Below, piece by piece: positions 8,560 to 16,746 of a stretch of DNA of 64,000 nt. The number at the start of each line of letters is the position of its first letter. Position 1 is the first letter of the stretch. A program made the translations under genes and the position numbers. Where the stretch lies: contig AP026970.1 of NCBI GenBank assembly GCA_027924025.1, positions 766,501-830,500 on the forward strand, read 5' to 3'. The notes beneath the pieces were generated by a model. It saw only the letters and a program-made list of their open reading frames with translations, made no database searches and had not been told where the DNA came from. This stretch comes from Comamonadaceae bacterium OS-4. GTDB taxonomy: Bacteria > Pseudomonadota > Gammaproteobacteria > Burkholderiales > Burkholderiaceae_C.

Positions 8560-10941
8560 ATGAAATTACCGAACTTACTACCCGACGCAAAAGCGTCGAA
8601 TAGTGCATTTCCGCCACTGGTCGCAGCACTATTTTGCGCAGCCATTATGTTTGGCTGCGGAGGAGGCGGCTCGGGTAGCTCCAGCGTCACCTTGAGCGGA
8701 GTTGCAGCGACTGGCGCTCCCATGGCCAACGCGAAGGTCAGTGCAAACTGCGCTGGGGTCACCGGGAGCACCACTACCAAAACGGATGGCAGCTATTCTG
8801 TGGCCGTAGTGGGCGGTGCACTGCCTTGCCTCATCGAAGCCAATGACGGTGTGCGCAAGTTGCATTCCATTGCGACCGGAACCACTGTTGCTAACGTCAC
8901 GCCGTTGACAGAGCAACTGGTTGCGTCGCTGTCACAAGACACGGCTGACACAGCAACGTTCTTTGAGTCGTTCGGCCCCAGTCACGTGGGCATGGTGAGC
9001 AACGACAAAATCAGCGCAGCGCATAGCAAAGTTCTGGCTGATCTCCAACTCAAAGGGCTTGACGTCAGCGGCATCACCGACGTGATGAAAGACAAGCTCG
9101 TTGCCAAAGTGGGTTCGCAAGAGGGCAATGCTTACGACAAGCTGCTCGATGCGGTGGCAGATACGGCTGTCACCGTGAAGCTCATTGCGCTGAACGACTT
9201 TCACGGCAATATTGAGCCCACCTCACAAATCAATGGTGGCTCCGTAATTCTTCCCGATGGGGGAGCTGGTACCAAAGTTGCCGTAGGGGGCGCAGCCTAC
9301 CTGGCCAGCACAGTCAAAGCACTGCAAGCCAAGAATGCCAAAAACATAGTGGTTGGAGCGGGTGATTTGATCAGTGCCTCTCCATTTGCCTCGGCAATCA
9401 CCCATGATGAAGCGGCGGTGGACATACTCAATCAAATCGGAGTTGAGGTGTCTTCCGTCGGTAATCATGAGTTCGATCGCGGAGTGACCGAACTGCAGCG
9501 CATGCAAAACGGCGGCTGTTTTCCCGCGAGCGGGGCGCAAGGTGTGGTTGGCAAAGACACGTGCCTGACCGATGGGGCCTTTGCTGGCGCCAAGTTCAAG
9601 TATCTGACCGCCAATGTGGTCAACACCAGCTCTAACAAACCCTTGTTTGCTGCGACGTATGTCAAGCGCTTCGGCACCGTGAGCGTTGGTTTTATCGGAT
9701 TGACTTTGAAAGGCACCACCCAATTGGTGAGTTCCAACGGAGTTGCCGGCTACAGGTTCGACGAAGAGTCTGCCACCATCAACAAATATGCATCCAAACT
9801 CAAGGAAGACGGCGTAACGGCCGTCGTGGTGCTGATTCACCAAGGCGGGCAGACCACCGCCAGCACCCTCAACGACAAATCATGCCCTGGCTTTAGTGGT
9901 GACATTTTGCCGATCTTGGACAAGATCAATAGCAAAGTCGATGTCGTCGTGAGCGGGCATACCCACCAAGAATATGTGTGCAACTATCCTGCGCCCGTCG
10001 CCGGAAAGAACATTTTGATCACCTCCACCGGTTTTTACGGCAGCGCGGTGAGCGAGATCGACCTGAGCCTAAAACCCAGCGTTGGTGTGGTGAGTGCCGC
10101 TGCCAATACGGTTCCTGTGATCCGAAAATCCGGTACCTTCACCGCTTCGGGCTCTGATGCCACCAACACCAATGTGCCTGCGGCATTTGCCGGTGCGGTG
10201 GTCGACAAAGACTCTGCGATCGATGCACTGGTGACCAAGTACGTCAATATCTCCAAAGTGGCTGGCGCACAAACGGTCGGCACCATCACGGCCAGCATCA
10301 ACCGTGCGCTATTGCCCAACTCAACCACCCGTGATGAAACCACGGAAGGCGCACTCGGTGCGTTGATGGCGGACACCTACAAATCTGGCGTACCGGGCGG
10401 CGCAGATATCGCTTTTGTCAACCCGGGCAGTGTGCGTGCGGACCTGACTTTCAGCGGCACAGGCGCAGTGACGTTCAGCAATTTGGCGACCATTGAACCT
10501 TTCGGCAACACACTTGTGACGCTGAACCTCACTGGCGCGCAAATTTTGCGTCTACTGGAGCAGCAATGGGAGGCGCCGAACAACACCGCCAAGGTCAACA
10601 CGGTGACAGGTGCTGTCGGACGCTTGTTGTTGGTATCCAATGGCTTTAGCTACACCTACGACCATAGCAAACCAGCTGGTGCCACCTCGGGCAATGGCGC
10701 GCGTGTTGTGGTGAGCACCATGCGTCTTAACGGTGTGCCGATTGACATGGCCAAAACCTACAAAATTGCCACAAACAGCTTTCTGGGTACCGGGCTAGGT
10801 GGCGACAACTTCACCGTCATGGCCCGACAAGGGACCAATGTGGTCGACACCAAGATTCTCGATCTGGACGCATTTATCGATTACTTCAAAACCAATTCAC
10901 CTGTGAGCCCACCTTCACCGCGAATTACCCGATTGAATTAA
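8560..10941 (+). CDS. Lipoprotein of the 5'-nucleotidase/UshA-like metallophosphatase family
   Basis: 793 residues. The N-terminus carries a lipoprotein signal with lipobox Cys33 (MFGCGGGG), then a carboxypeptidase-regulatory-like beta domain (about 40-110; GAPMANAKVSA, TDGSYSVAV) and a helical linker. From about residue 206 follows a calcineurin-like metallophosphatase with the metal ligands in LNDFHGN, GAGDLISA, GNHEFDRG (N302-H303-E304) and SGHTHQEY (467-469). The C-terminal 5'-nucleotidase substrate domain includes NPGSVRADL and the GLGGDNF region. It is predicted to hydrolyse nucleotides or a related phosphoester in the periplasm or at the surface. It is longer than E. coli UshA because of the extra N-terminal domains. 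Several Asn and Thr/Ser-rich stretches and a somewhat lower GC than its neighbours are noticeable by eye. Confidence 0.88.
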   Translation: MKLPNLLPDAKASNSAFPPLVAALFCAAIMFGCGGGGSGSSSVTLSGVAATGAPMANAKVSANCAGVTGSTTTKTDGSYSVAVVGGALPCLIEANDGVRKLHSIATGTTVANVTPLTEQLVASLSQDTADTATFFESFGPSHVGMVSNDKISAAHSKVLADLQLKGLDVSGITDVMKDKLVAKVGSQEGNAYDKLLDAVADTAVTVKLIALNDFHGNIEPTSQINGGSVILPDGGAGTKVAVGGAAYLASTVKALQAKNAKNIVVGAGDLISASPFASAITHDEAAVDILNQIGVEVSSVGNHEFDRGVTELQRMQNGGCFPASGAQGVVGKDTCLTDGAFAGAKFKYLTANVVNTSSNKPLFAATYVKRFGTVSVGFIGLTLKGTTQLVSSNGVAGYRFDEESATINKYASKLKEDGVTAVVVLIHQGGQTTASTLNDKSCPGFSGDILPILDKINSKVDVVVSGHTHQEYVCNYPAPVAGKNILITSTGFYGSAVSEIDLSLKPSVGVVSAAANTVPVIRKSGTFTASGSDATNTNVPAAFAGAVVDKDSAIDALVTKYVNISKVAGAQTVGTITASINRALLPNSTTRDETTEGALGALMADTYKSGVPGGADIAFVNPGSVRADLTFSGTGAVTFSNLATIEPFGNTLVTLNLTGAQILRLLEQQWEAPNNTAKVNTVTGAVGRLLLVSNGFSYTYDHSKPAGATSGNGARVVVSTMRLNGVPIDMAKTYKIATNSFLGTGLGGDNFTVMARQGTNVVDTKILDLDAFIDYFKTNSPVSPPSPRITRLN

Positions 10942-10992
10942 AAACTCATCGGTGCTTTCGTCAGCGAATGCTGTGCAAATGATGTGAACGAA

Positions 10993-11020
10993 GGCCTCAG
11001 TGGAAACACTGGGGCTTTTT
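10993..11020 (+). terminator. Intrinsic terminator after the 5'-nucleotidase gene, fused to the next gene's leader
   Basis: GCCTCAGTG, loop GAAA, CACTGGGGC, then TTTTT. It ends 2 nt before the ATG of the next gene at 11023, so that gene's ribosome site would lie in the hairpin's 3' arm. Confidence 0.75.
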
Positions 11021-11022
11021 CA

Positions 11023-11517
11023 ATGAAATTACCAAACTACTTAACCATGGCTTGTGCGCTCCTGTGTCTGGCGCACGGTGCACCTGCGGCTGCATTAGAT
11101 TCCCACAAACGACAGGTCCTGGAGGCCGCTGCCAAAGCAGCTCAGGATGCCTGTTACCCACAAATTTATCGCGATGTGAGTGCCTATGCGCAGTGCATCC
11201 GTGACCTGCGCAGCGCAAAGAGGACGAAGCCACTGGAAGCGTTGGGGGTGACGTATTTCGGATTTGTGGGCGCTCTTAGTTACATGCGTGTTGGTCAGGC
11301 CGGAACAGACCATGTTGCCTACGAGTTCCTGCAATCTGCACGAGGCCAGCAAAAAAAGCTGGGTGTTGACGATCAATCCATATGCGCCACCGTGCCTGGA
11401 GACTGCGTCGTACGCCTGGCGCAAACAAAGCAACTCCGTGCCAACCCCCCACAGCAGATATCCACGCGCATGCAATGCATTGCTGGCGTTTGCAGGCTTG
11501 TGCCTACCCAACCGTAA
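11023..11517 (+). CDS. Hypothetical secreted cysteine-containing protein
   Basis: 164 residues; family not recognised. It has a clear signal peptide (MKLPNYLTMACALLCLAHGAPAAA) and a mature part with six cysteines, including DACYPQIY, AQCIRDL, SICATVPGDCVV and MQCIAGVCRL, which suggests disulfides in the periplasm. The first five residues, MKLPN, and their codons nearly repeat the start of the preceding 5'-nucleotidase gene. The start ATG follows directly on the upstream intrinsic terminator. An in-frame start further upstream would lie inside the hairpin and would spoil the signal peptide. It may be expressed only by read-through. Confidence 0.6.
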   Translation: MKLPNYLTMACALLCLAHGAPAAALDSHKRQVLEAAAKAAQDACYPQIYRDVSAYAQCIRDLRSAKRTKPLEALGVTYFGFVGALSYMRVGQAGTDHVAYEFLQSARGQQKKLGVDDQSICATVPGDCVVRLAQTKQLRANPPQQISTRMQCIAGVCRLVPTQP

Positions 11518-11592
11518 CTGAAAGGTATCGCCCCCTACATCAGCCGGGCAACGTGACTAGCTGCAGTTCTGTCCGGCTATGCGCATGGCGGT

Positions 11593-12498
11593 TCAGCGTT
11601 GCATCAGGGCGCGGACATCGCCTTCATAGCCCTGCAGTGTTTGCTGCAGTTTGACCCGCTGGGCTGGGCTGGTGTTGTTGTGCAGTTCGGTGGCGGATTC
11701 GCAGAAGTGGCTGCGAATCCGCTCGGTGTATTGCACAAAAGCGGGGTCTGGTGACTGCATGCTGCGCGCGAAAAGAGCCCGCATTTCGGCCTGCACCTGA
11801 ATGTCGCCGAGCGTGCCGGATTTGAGGGCGCGCAGGGTTTGCAAGGCGTCTTTCTGCCGCCGCAACACCTCTTTGTATTGGGTGGCGGCATCAAAAGGAG
11901 AGCTTTCCAGCTGGCTGCGCAGCAGGGCTTTCTGGGTATCGGTGAGTCGGCCGTAGAAGCCTTCGGTGCGTTCGATGGTGGATTTCAGTCGTCGACTCAG
12001 CCGGTCCTGTGGCGATCCGTCCAGCCATTCCTCCCGCCATTCGGCATTGCGTTTGTCCCAGGAGCGTGCCAAATGGTCCAACTGCGCGTTACTCAGCGTC
12101 GGTGCGATGGCGATGGCCGTAGGGGCGGCCCTATCCAGTGCCGCTTGGAACCGGCTTTCCAGGTAACGCGACAACTGGCAGACCTGTTCGGCAGCCACGG
12201 GCTGAGGCACTGAGGCTTGGAGGTTCTTGAGCATGTCCGCGATGGCCGGCAACTCTTCTTTGCGGTGCCAGGACTGCAGTGCCGTTAAGTCATTGCGCAG
12301 ACGCACGCTTTGCGGGCTGTCGAGGTCCAGGTAGCTGTCCAGCCACCAGTAGGACAAATCCGGCGCGTTGTTGTAGGCCAAACGGACTGCTCCACAACCA
12401 GTCAGAGTCGCCGCGACACTCAGCAGCCCGATAATGGCGAACCAGCGCCGGGCATTGCGCCAGAGGCGCGCTAACTTTCCAAGTTTCAATAAAGGCAT
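11593..12498 (-). CDS. DUF6279-type lipoprotein
   Basis: A 301-residue predicted lipoprotein. A basic start and hydrophobic helix end in LTGCGAVRLAYNNAPDLSYWWLDSYLDL; the lipobox Cys is followed by the YNNAP...WWLDSY segment I associate with the DUF6279 family of proteobacterial lipoproteins. The remainder is almost entirely helical and charged. The function is unknown. The start ATG is on the minus strand of a CATG tetranucleotide whose plus strand is the preferred glmU ATG, so the two genes are divergent with overlapping start codons. Confidence 0.75.
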   Translation of the reverse strand: MPLLKLGKLARLWRNARRWFAIIGLLSVAATLTGCGAVRLAYNNAPDLSYWWLDSYLDLDSPQSVRLRNDLTALQSWHRKEELPAIADMLKNLQASVPQPVAAEQVCQLSRYLESRFQAALDRAAPTAIAIAPTLSNAQLDHLARSWDKRNAEWREEWLDGSPQDRLSRRLKSTIERTEGFYGRLTDTQKALLRSQLESSPFDAATQYKEVLRRQKDALQTLRALKSGTLGDIQVQAEMRALFARSMQSPDPAFVQYTERIRSHFCESATELHNNTSPAQRVKLQQTLQGYEGDVRALMQR

Positions 12499-13948
12499 GG
12501 CTTTGACTTCTAGTTCCCCTCTTGCAAACGTCGAATCGTCTACTGCACCGGTGGATGTGGTCATTATGGCGGCGGGTAAAGGCACGCGCATGCGTAGCAA
12601 AATTCCCAAAGTCTTGCAGCGTTTGGCCGGCCGGCCGCTGTTGCAACATGTGGTCGACACGGCTGCCGATTTACAGGCCCGCCATGTGGTGGTGATCACC
12701 GGGCATGGTGCTATCGAAGTTGAAGCAGCCTGCGCAGGTTTTTCGGGGGCTAGCGCCGGTTTTTCTTTGAATTTTGTGCGGCAAGAGCCTCAGCTCGGCA
12801 CAGGGCATGCGGTGCAGCAGGCTGCGCCGGTACTGCCGGATGACGGTGTGGTGGTGGTCTTGTCCGGTGATGTGCCCTTGACCCAGTCCGACACGCTGTT
12901 TCACCTGATCCAGGCCAGTGGCGGCGACAAGCTGGCCTTGCTGACGCTGGAGCAAAGCAACCCGGCCGGCTATGGCCGCATCGTGCGCGACGCCGGTGGC
13001 GCAGTGCAGGCCATTGTGGAGCACAAAGACGCCAGCGATGCGCAGCGCGCCATCACCGAGATTTACAGTGGAATCATGGCTGTGCCTGCTGCGCGGCTGA
13101 AGGCCTGGCTGGCGCGCCTTGATAACCGCAACGCCCAGCAAGAGTATTACCTGACCGATGTCGTGAAGTTTGCGGTGGCGGATGGTGTCGGAGTGGTCGG
13201 GCACAAAATCACCGATGCGGTGCAGGTCGCCGGCGTCAACAGCCCGGTACAACTGGCGGAGCTGGAGCGGGCCTACCAACTGCAGCAAGCGCACCGGTTA
13301 ATGGAAGAAGGCGTGCGCCTGGCGGACCCCGCCCGCATTGATGTGCGGGGCGATTTACTCTGCGCCCACGATGTCAGCATCGATGTGAACTGCGTGTTTG
13401 CGGGGCAGGTGAGTTTGGGGGAGGGGGTCTCGATCGGCGCGAACTGCGTGATCGCGAATGCCGTGATCGAAGCGGGTGCTGTGATTCACCCTTTCACCCA
13501 TATCGATGGCGAGAAGCAGGGCGTGAGCGTGGGCGCGGGCGCGCTCATCGGGCCGTTTGCTCGCTTGCGCCCCGGCGCGCAGCTGGGGCCAGAGGTGCAC
13601 ATTGGCAACTTTGTGGAGGTGAAAAACTCCACCATGGCCGCCGGTGCCAAAGCCAATCACCTCGCCTATTTGGGCGATGCCACGGTGGGTGAGCGGGTCA
13701 ACTATGGTGCCGGCAGCATTACCGCCAACTACGACGGTGCGAACAAACACCGCACGGTGATTGAGGCCGATGTGCACATCGGCAGCAACTGTGTGTTGGT
13801 AGCGCCTGTCACTATCGGGGCCGGGGGCACCGTGGGTGGTGGCTCCACCATCACCAAGAGCACCGAAGCCGGCGCATTGAGCGTGGCCCGTGGCAAGCAG
13901 GTGAGCATTGCCAACTGGAGTCGCCCGGTCAAAAAACCGAAAGCTTGA
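12497..13948 (+). CDS. glmU: Bifunctional GlmU: N-acetylglucosamine-1-P uridyltransferase / glucosamine-1-P acetyltransferase
   Basis: 483 residues. It makes UDP-GlcNAc for peptidoglycan and LPS in two steps: C-terminal acetylation of GlcN-1-P, then N-terminal uridylyl transfer. The pyrophosphorylase signature IMAAGKGTRMRSKIPKVLQ is near residues 23-41 and LSGDVPL follows. The C-terminal half is a left-handed beta-helix of hexapeptide repeats with RLRPGAQLGPEVHIGNFVEVK and the YGDATVGERVNYGAG-type acetyl-CoA site. The chosen start gives about 20 residues more than E. coli GlmU before VDVVIMAAG; no closer Met is available. It is followed 3 bp later by a histidine kinase gene. glmS, which makes its precursor pathway substrate, lies 2.8 kb downstream. 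Confidence 0.95.
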   Translation: MALTSSSPLANVESSTAPVDVVIMAAGKGTRMRSKIPKVLQRLAGRPLLQHVVDTAADLQARHVVVITGHGAIEVEAACAGFSGASAGFSLNFVRQEPQLGTGHAVQQAAPVLPDDGVVVVLSGDVPLTQSDTLFHLIQASGGDKLALLTLEQSNPAGYGRIVRDAGGAVQAIVEHKDASDAQRAITEIYSGIMAVPAARLKAWLARLDNRNAQQEYYLTDVVKFAVADGVGVVGHKITDAVQVAGVNSPVQLAELERAYQLQQAHRLMEEGVRLADPARIDVRGDLLCAHDVSIDVNCVFAGQVSLGEGVSIGANCVIANAVIEAGAVIHPFTHIDGEKQGVSVGAGALIGPFARLRPGAQLGPEVHIGNFVEVKNSTMAAGAKANHLAYLGDATVGERVNYGAGSITANYDGANKHRTVIEADVHIGSNCVLVAPVTIGAGGTVGGGSTITKSTEAGALSVARGKQVSIANWSRPVKKPKA

Positions 13949-13951
13949 TGC

Positions 13952-14719
13952 ATGGCGGAGCCGCTTTTTCACCAAGATCTGCAGCAGCGGGTTGACGCAC
14001 TCGAAGCGGAGCTGGCCGCCAGCCGTGCGAGCTTGCAAGAATTTACCTACGCGGTATCCCACGATTTGCGGGCGCCCCTGCGGCATTTGGTGTCATTTGC
14101 ACAGTTGCTGGAAGAAGAGGCCGGTTCGCAACTGCAAGGCGAGAGCGCTGATTTTTTGCGCACGATCTCTGCATCGGCCCGGCACATGGGCGAGCTGCTG
14201 GATGCGCTGACAGGCTTGTCGCGTATCGATGGGTTACCGGTGCAATCGTCGGATGTCGCGTTGGAGCCGGTGCTCAGAGATGCCTGGGCCGAGGTGCAGG
14301 CGACGGACCCTGCGCGCGAAGTGCAGGTGGCATGGAGCGTTCCGGCAGGTGTAGTGCTGTCTACTGATTCCCAGCTGTTGCGCCAAGCCCTGTTGCAGGT
14401 GCTTGGCAATGCTTTCAAATTTACAGCGCGTACGCCACAACCGCAGGTTCAGGTCACGGTGGATCTGGAGCCGGGCGGCGAACTGGTGTGCCGGGTGGCC
14501 GATAACGGTGCGGGTTTCAACCCTTCCATGCACGACAAGCTTTTCAAGGTATTCGGGCGCTTGCACACCGCCAAGCAGTTCCCCGGTTTGGGGGTAGGGC
14601 TGCTGACTGCACAAAGGCTGCTGCACAAGGTGAGTGCCAGGGTAAGTTTGACCGCAACAGCACCGTGCGGAGCGGTCGCCGAGATCAGGTTTCAAGTCGC
14701 AAAAGAAAGCCCGGTCTGA
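13952..14719 (+). CDS. Soluble orphan histidine kinase
   Basis: 255 residues with no membrane segment or recognised input domain. A short coiled coil (about 8-30) leads to the H-box FTYAVSHDLRAPLRHL with phosphoacceptor His37, a dimerisation domain, then the HATPase with N-box LGNAFKFT near 150, DNGAGFN and GLGVGL. The H-box resembles the C-terminal modules of bacteriophytochrome-type kinases. It starts 3 bp after glmU, so probably shares its transcript, but no partner regulator is adjacent. The stop codon lies in the loop of an intrinsic terminator. Confidence 0.88.
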   Translation: MAEPLFHQDLQQRVDALEAELAASRASLQEFTYAVSHDLRAPLRHLVSFAQLLEEEAGSQLQGESADFLRTISASARHMGELLDALTGLSRIDGLPVQSSDVALEPVLRDAWAEVQATDPAREVQVAWSVPAGVVLSTDSQLLRQALLQVLGNAFKFTARTPQPQVQVTVDLEPGGELVCRVADNGAGFNPSMHDKLFKVFGRLHTAKQFPGLGVGLLTAQRLLHKVSARVSLTATAPCGAVAEIRFQVAKESPV

Positions 14720-14728
14720 GCCGGGCTT
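14707..14728. terminator. Bidirectional intrinsic terminator overlapping the kinase stop codon
   Basis: AAGCCCGG, loop TCTGAG, CCGGGCTT: a perfect 8-bp stem with the kinase TGA in the loop. On the minus strand the stem is followed by a T-rich tract (TTCTTTT), so it can also end transcripts of the convergent small secreted protein gene. Confidence 0.75.
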
Positions 14729-14767
14729 GACGCTTGACGGACCCTGTGCGTGGGGCCCGTGCTTGGC

Positions 14768-14962
14768 TTACCAAGTCTTCACTTTGTCCAGCTCAGCGTA
14801 GGGGTCAGCCGCTTTGGTGTTCTTGGCATCTTTGGCAGCCTTGGCTACGGCGGCCTGCTTTTCTGCGGCTTGGGTCGCAGTGGCAGTGTCTTGGGCCATG
14901 GCTTGGCCTGCGAAGGCAGCAGCCAATGTGAAAGCGATAGTGGCGATAGTGGTCTTGTTCAT
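14768..14962 (-). CDS. Small secreted Ala/Lys-rich protein
   Basis: 64 residues: a convincing signal peptide (MNKTTIATIAFTLAAAFAGQAMAQ) and a 40-residue mature peptide rich in Ala, Lys and Asp (TATQAAEKQAAVAKAAKDA) ending YAELDKVKTW. No known domain is recognised. An AGGAA ribosome site lies before the ATG. It is divergent from the LysR gene at 15167, an arrangement repeated at 33618-35313 with a DUF4148 protein. The C-terminal PYAELDKVKTW weakly recalls DUF4148 ends. I infer a small periplasmic protein controlled by the adjacent LysR regulator. Confidence 0.7.
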   Translation of the reverse strand: MNKTTIATIAFTLAAAFAGQAMAQDTATATQAAEKQAAVAKAAKDAKNTKAADPYAELDKVKTW

Positions 14963-15024
14963 GATGAAGTTCCTTTCCAAAGTTGAAGATTCCGCTGCGG
15001 CGGTTTTCAGTCCGTCTGAACAGC

Positions 15025-15074
15025 ATCGATGGGGCGGTAAATGCTTGCGTCTCGTCGATGGGATGAACTGTAAA
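15025..15074. promoter_or_regulatory. Motif pair shared with the paralogous LysR locus (copy 1)
   Basis: ATCGATGGGGCG at 15025-15036 and TCGATGGGATGAACTGTAAA at 15055-15074, starts 30 bp apart. Nearly the same pair occurs at 34241-34288 in the equivalent position between a secreted-protein gene and a paralogous LysR gene. Candidate LysR operator and/or promoter. Confidence 0.6.
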
Positions 15075-15166
15075 ATTTCTGAATCCAAAGATAAACAATC
15101 AAAATAACACTGCGGCATTGCTGAAAAAGAAACAATGGATCGCGGGTAACTCGCTAAAGTGACTCC

Positions 15167-16105
15167 ATGGACCGTTTGCTCTCAATGCGTGTGTTTCAAA
15201 AAGTCATCGATGAAGGGGGCTTTGCGGCGGCTGCCCGGGCCTTGGAGATGTCGCCGGCGGTGGTGACCCGGCTGGTCGCTGACCTCGAAGAGCATTTGGG
15301 CACCCGCTTGCTGCATCGGTCAACCCGGCGAGTGTCATTGAGCGAGGCCGGCGACGCGTATCTGGCACGGGTGCGGGCCATCTTGCAAGACATTGACGAG
15401 GCGGATGCCATCGCCCACCTTCATACGCAGGAGTTGTCAGGCGAGCTGAATGTGCTGTCTACCCCGGTGCTGGCGACCTATGTGTTGGCGCCACTGCTTG
15501 CGGGCTTCAGGGCGCAGTACCCCAAAATCACCCTGCATGTGCAAGTGGAGTCCTTCGAAGAGCCGCCAGTGGAAGCACACGATGTGACGCTGTTCACTGC
15601 GGACGAGGCTTTTGACGGCACGATCGTGGCCCGAAAAATCGCGTCCACCCGCGGCATTCTGGTCGCGACCCCTGACTACTTGCGCCGCATGGGGATTCCT
15701 GTTGATCCGCAAGACTTGGTCAACCACCATTGCCTCGAACTCAAAGGTGGTATTGCGCGTCACCGGCGCTGGCATTTGCGCAATGAGCTGGACTTGAACG
15801 AATCCATAGACCTGAATCTCACCCCAGTTCTCAGCTCCAACCATATTGAAACCTTGATTTCCGCCACGCTGGACGGTGCGGGCATCACCCCTTGCACGGT
15901 GGAGTTGGTTGCCCCATTTCTAGCCAGTGGTGACTTGGTGCGGGTGCTGGCGCCATGGGTCGCAGGTCAGTTGCACCTCTATGCAGCCTTGCCTAGCCGA
16001 CAGTACTTGCCGAGGCGCACCCGGGTGTTTTTGGACTATTTGTCGGAGCAAACCGCATTGATGCTGGCAGGCGCCCATGAGGCCTGCGGCGGCCAGTGCC
16101 AGTGA
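15167..16105 (+). CDS. LysR-family transcriptional regulator (paralogue 1)
   Basis: 312 residues. The N-terminal winged helix-turn-helix covers about 1-60 (MRVFQKVIDEGGFAAAARAL, LEEHLGTRLLHRSTRRVSL) and is followed by a linker helix and a LysR substrate-binding domain to about 300. The family binds small effectors and activates or represses divergent genes. The protein is clearly paralogous along its length to the regulator at 34381-35313 (identical DEGGFAAAARAL, DIDEA and C-terminal SLYAALPSR-type segments). It is divergent from the small secreted protein gene at 14768 and convergent with the Lrp-type regulator. Confidence 0.92.
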   Translation: MDRLLSMRVFQKVIDEGGFAAAARALEMSPAVVTRLVADLEEHLGTRLLHRSTRRVSLSEAGDAYLARVRAILQDIDEADAIAHLHTQELSGELNVLSTPVLATYVLAPLLAGFRAQYPKITLHVQVESFEEPPVEAHDVTLFTADEAFDGTIVARKIASTRGILVATPDYLRRMGIPVDPQDLVNHHCLELKGGIARHRRWHLRNELDLNESIDLNLTPVLSSNHIETLISATLDGAGITPCTVELVAPFLASGDLVRVLAPWVAGQLHLYAALPSRQYLPRRTRVFLDYLSEQTALMLAGAHEACGGQCQ

Positions 16106-16119
16106 CTTGAACTCACGGC

Positions 16120-16611
16120 TTAGCGGAGCGCATGCATCGGCAGCTCCGCGCCAAATTTGCTGCGGTGTACGCTGAAGAAGGCTTTCACGTTGCGCACATT
16201 GGCATCGGTGGTGAATAAGCGTTGGGTGAGGGCCTGATAAGCCGGCATGTCCCAGGTGTGGACCACGAGGCAAAAGTCAGGGCCGGGGGACACCCGGTAG
16301 CACTGCTGCACTGCGGCCTCTACAGCCACTCTTTTCTCAAACGCTTCCAGTGCGCCGGTATCTTGCCGGTCCAACGAGACTTCCACGATCGCCGTGAGCC
16401 CGTAGCCCGTGTGGGCAGCCAGGGTTTGCGGGTTCAGCACGGCCACTTGCTTTTCAATCAAGCCGCTCTCACGCAGGCGTTTGACGCGGCGCAAGCAGGT
16501 CGGCGCCGAGGTGTGCACCCGGTCGGCCAAGACCTGGTTGCTCAGGGATGCGTCTTTTTGAAGTTGATCCAGCAACTGCAGATCGATGGCATCTAGTTCT
16601 ATTTCTTTCAT
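16120..16611 (-). CDS. Lrp/AsnC-family transcriptional regulator
   Basis: 163 residues: N-terminal helix-turn-helix (LDQLQKDASLSNQVLADRVHTSAPTCLRRVKRL in outline, about 12-50) and C-terminal RAM/AsnC ligand-binding domain (YRVSPGPDFCLVVHTWDM). Members sense amino acids or related metabolites and act as octamers or dimers. It is divergent from glmS across an AT-rich 135-bp gap, an arrangement I associate with Burkholderiales. The effector is unknown. Confident of family, not of target. Confidence 0.92.
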   Translation of the reverse strand: MKEIELDAIDLQLLDQLQKDASLSNQVLADRVHTSAPTCLRRVKRLRESGLIEKQVAVLNPQTLAAHTGYGLTAIVEVSLDRQDTGALEAFEKRVAVEAAVQQCYRVSPGPDFCLVVHTWDMPAYQALTQRLFTTDANVRNVKAFFSVHRSKFGAELPMHALR

Positions 16612-16746
16612 TGAATTAAATTTTTTGAAATAAAAAGATATTGTCTCGCGTTGGTGAAATTTAAAGTCAAAAAACCTTAAATTTCAATCGGCAATTTCTT
16701 ATCAAAACCCTACCATTCGGTCCATTGTTTGTTTTGGAGGTTTTCT

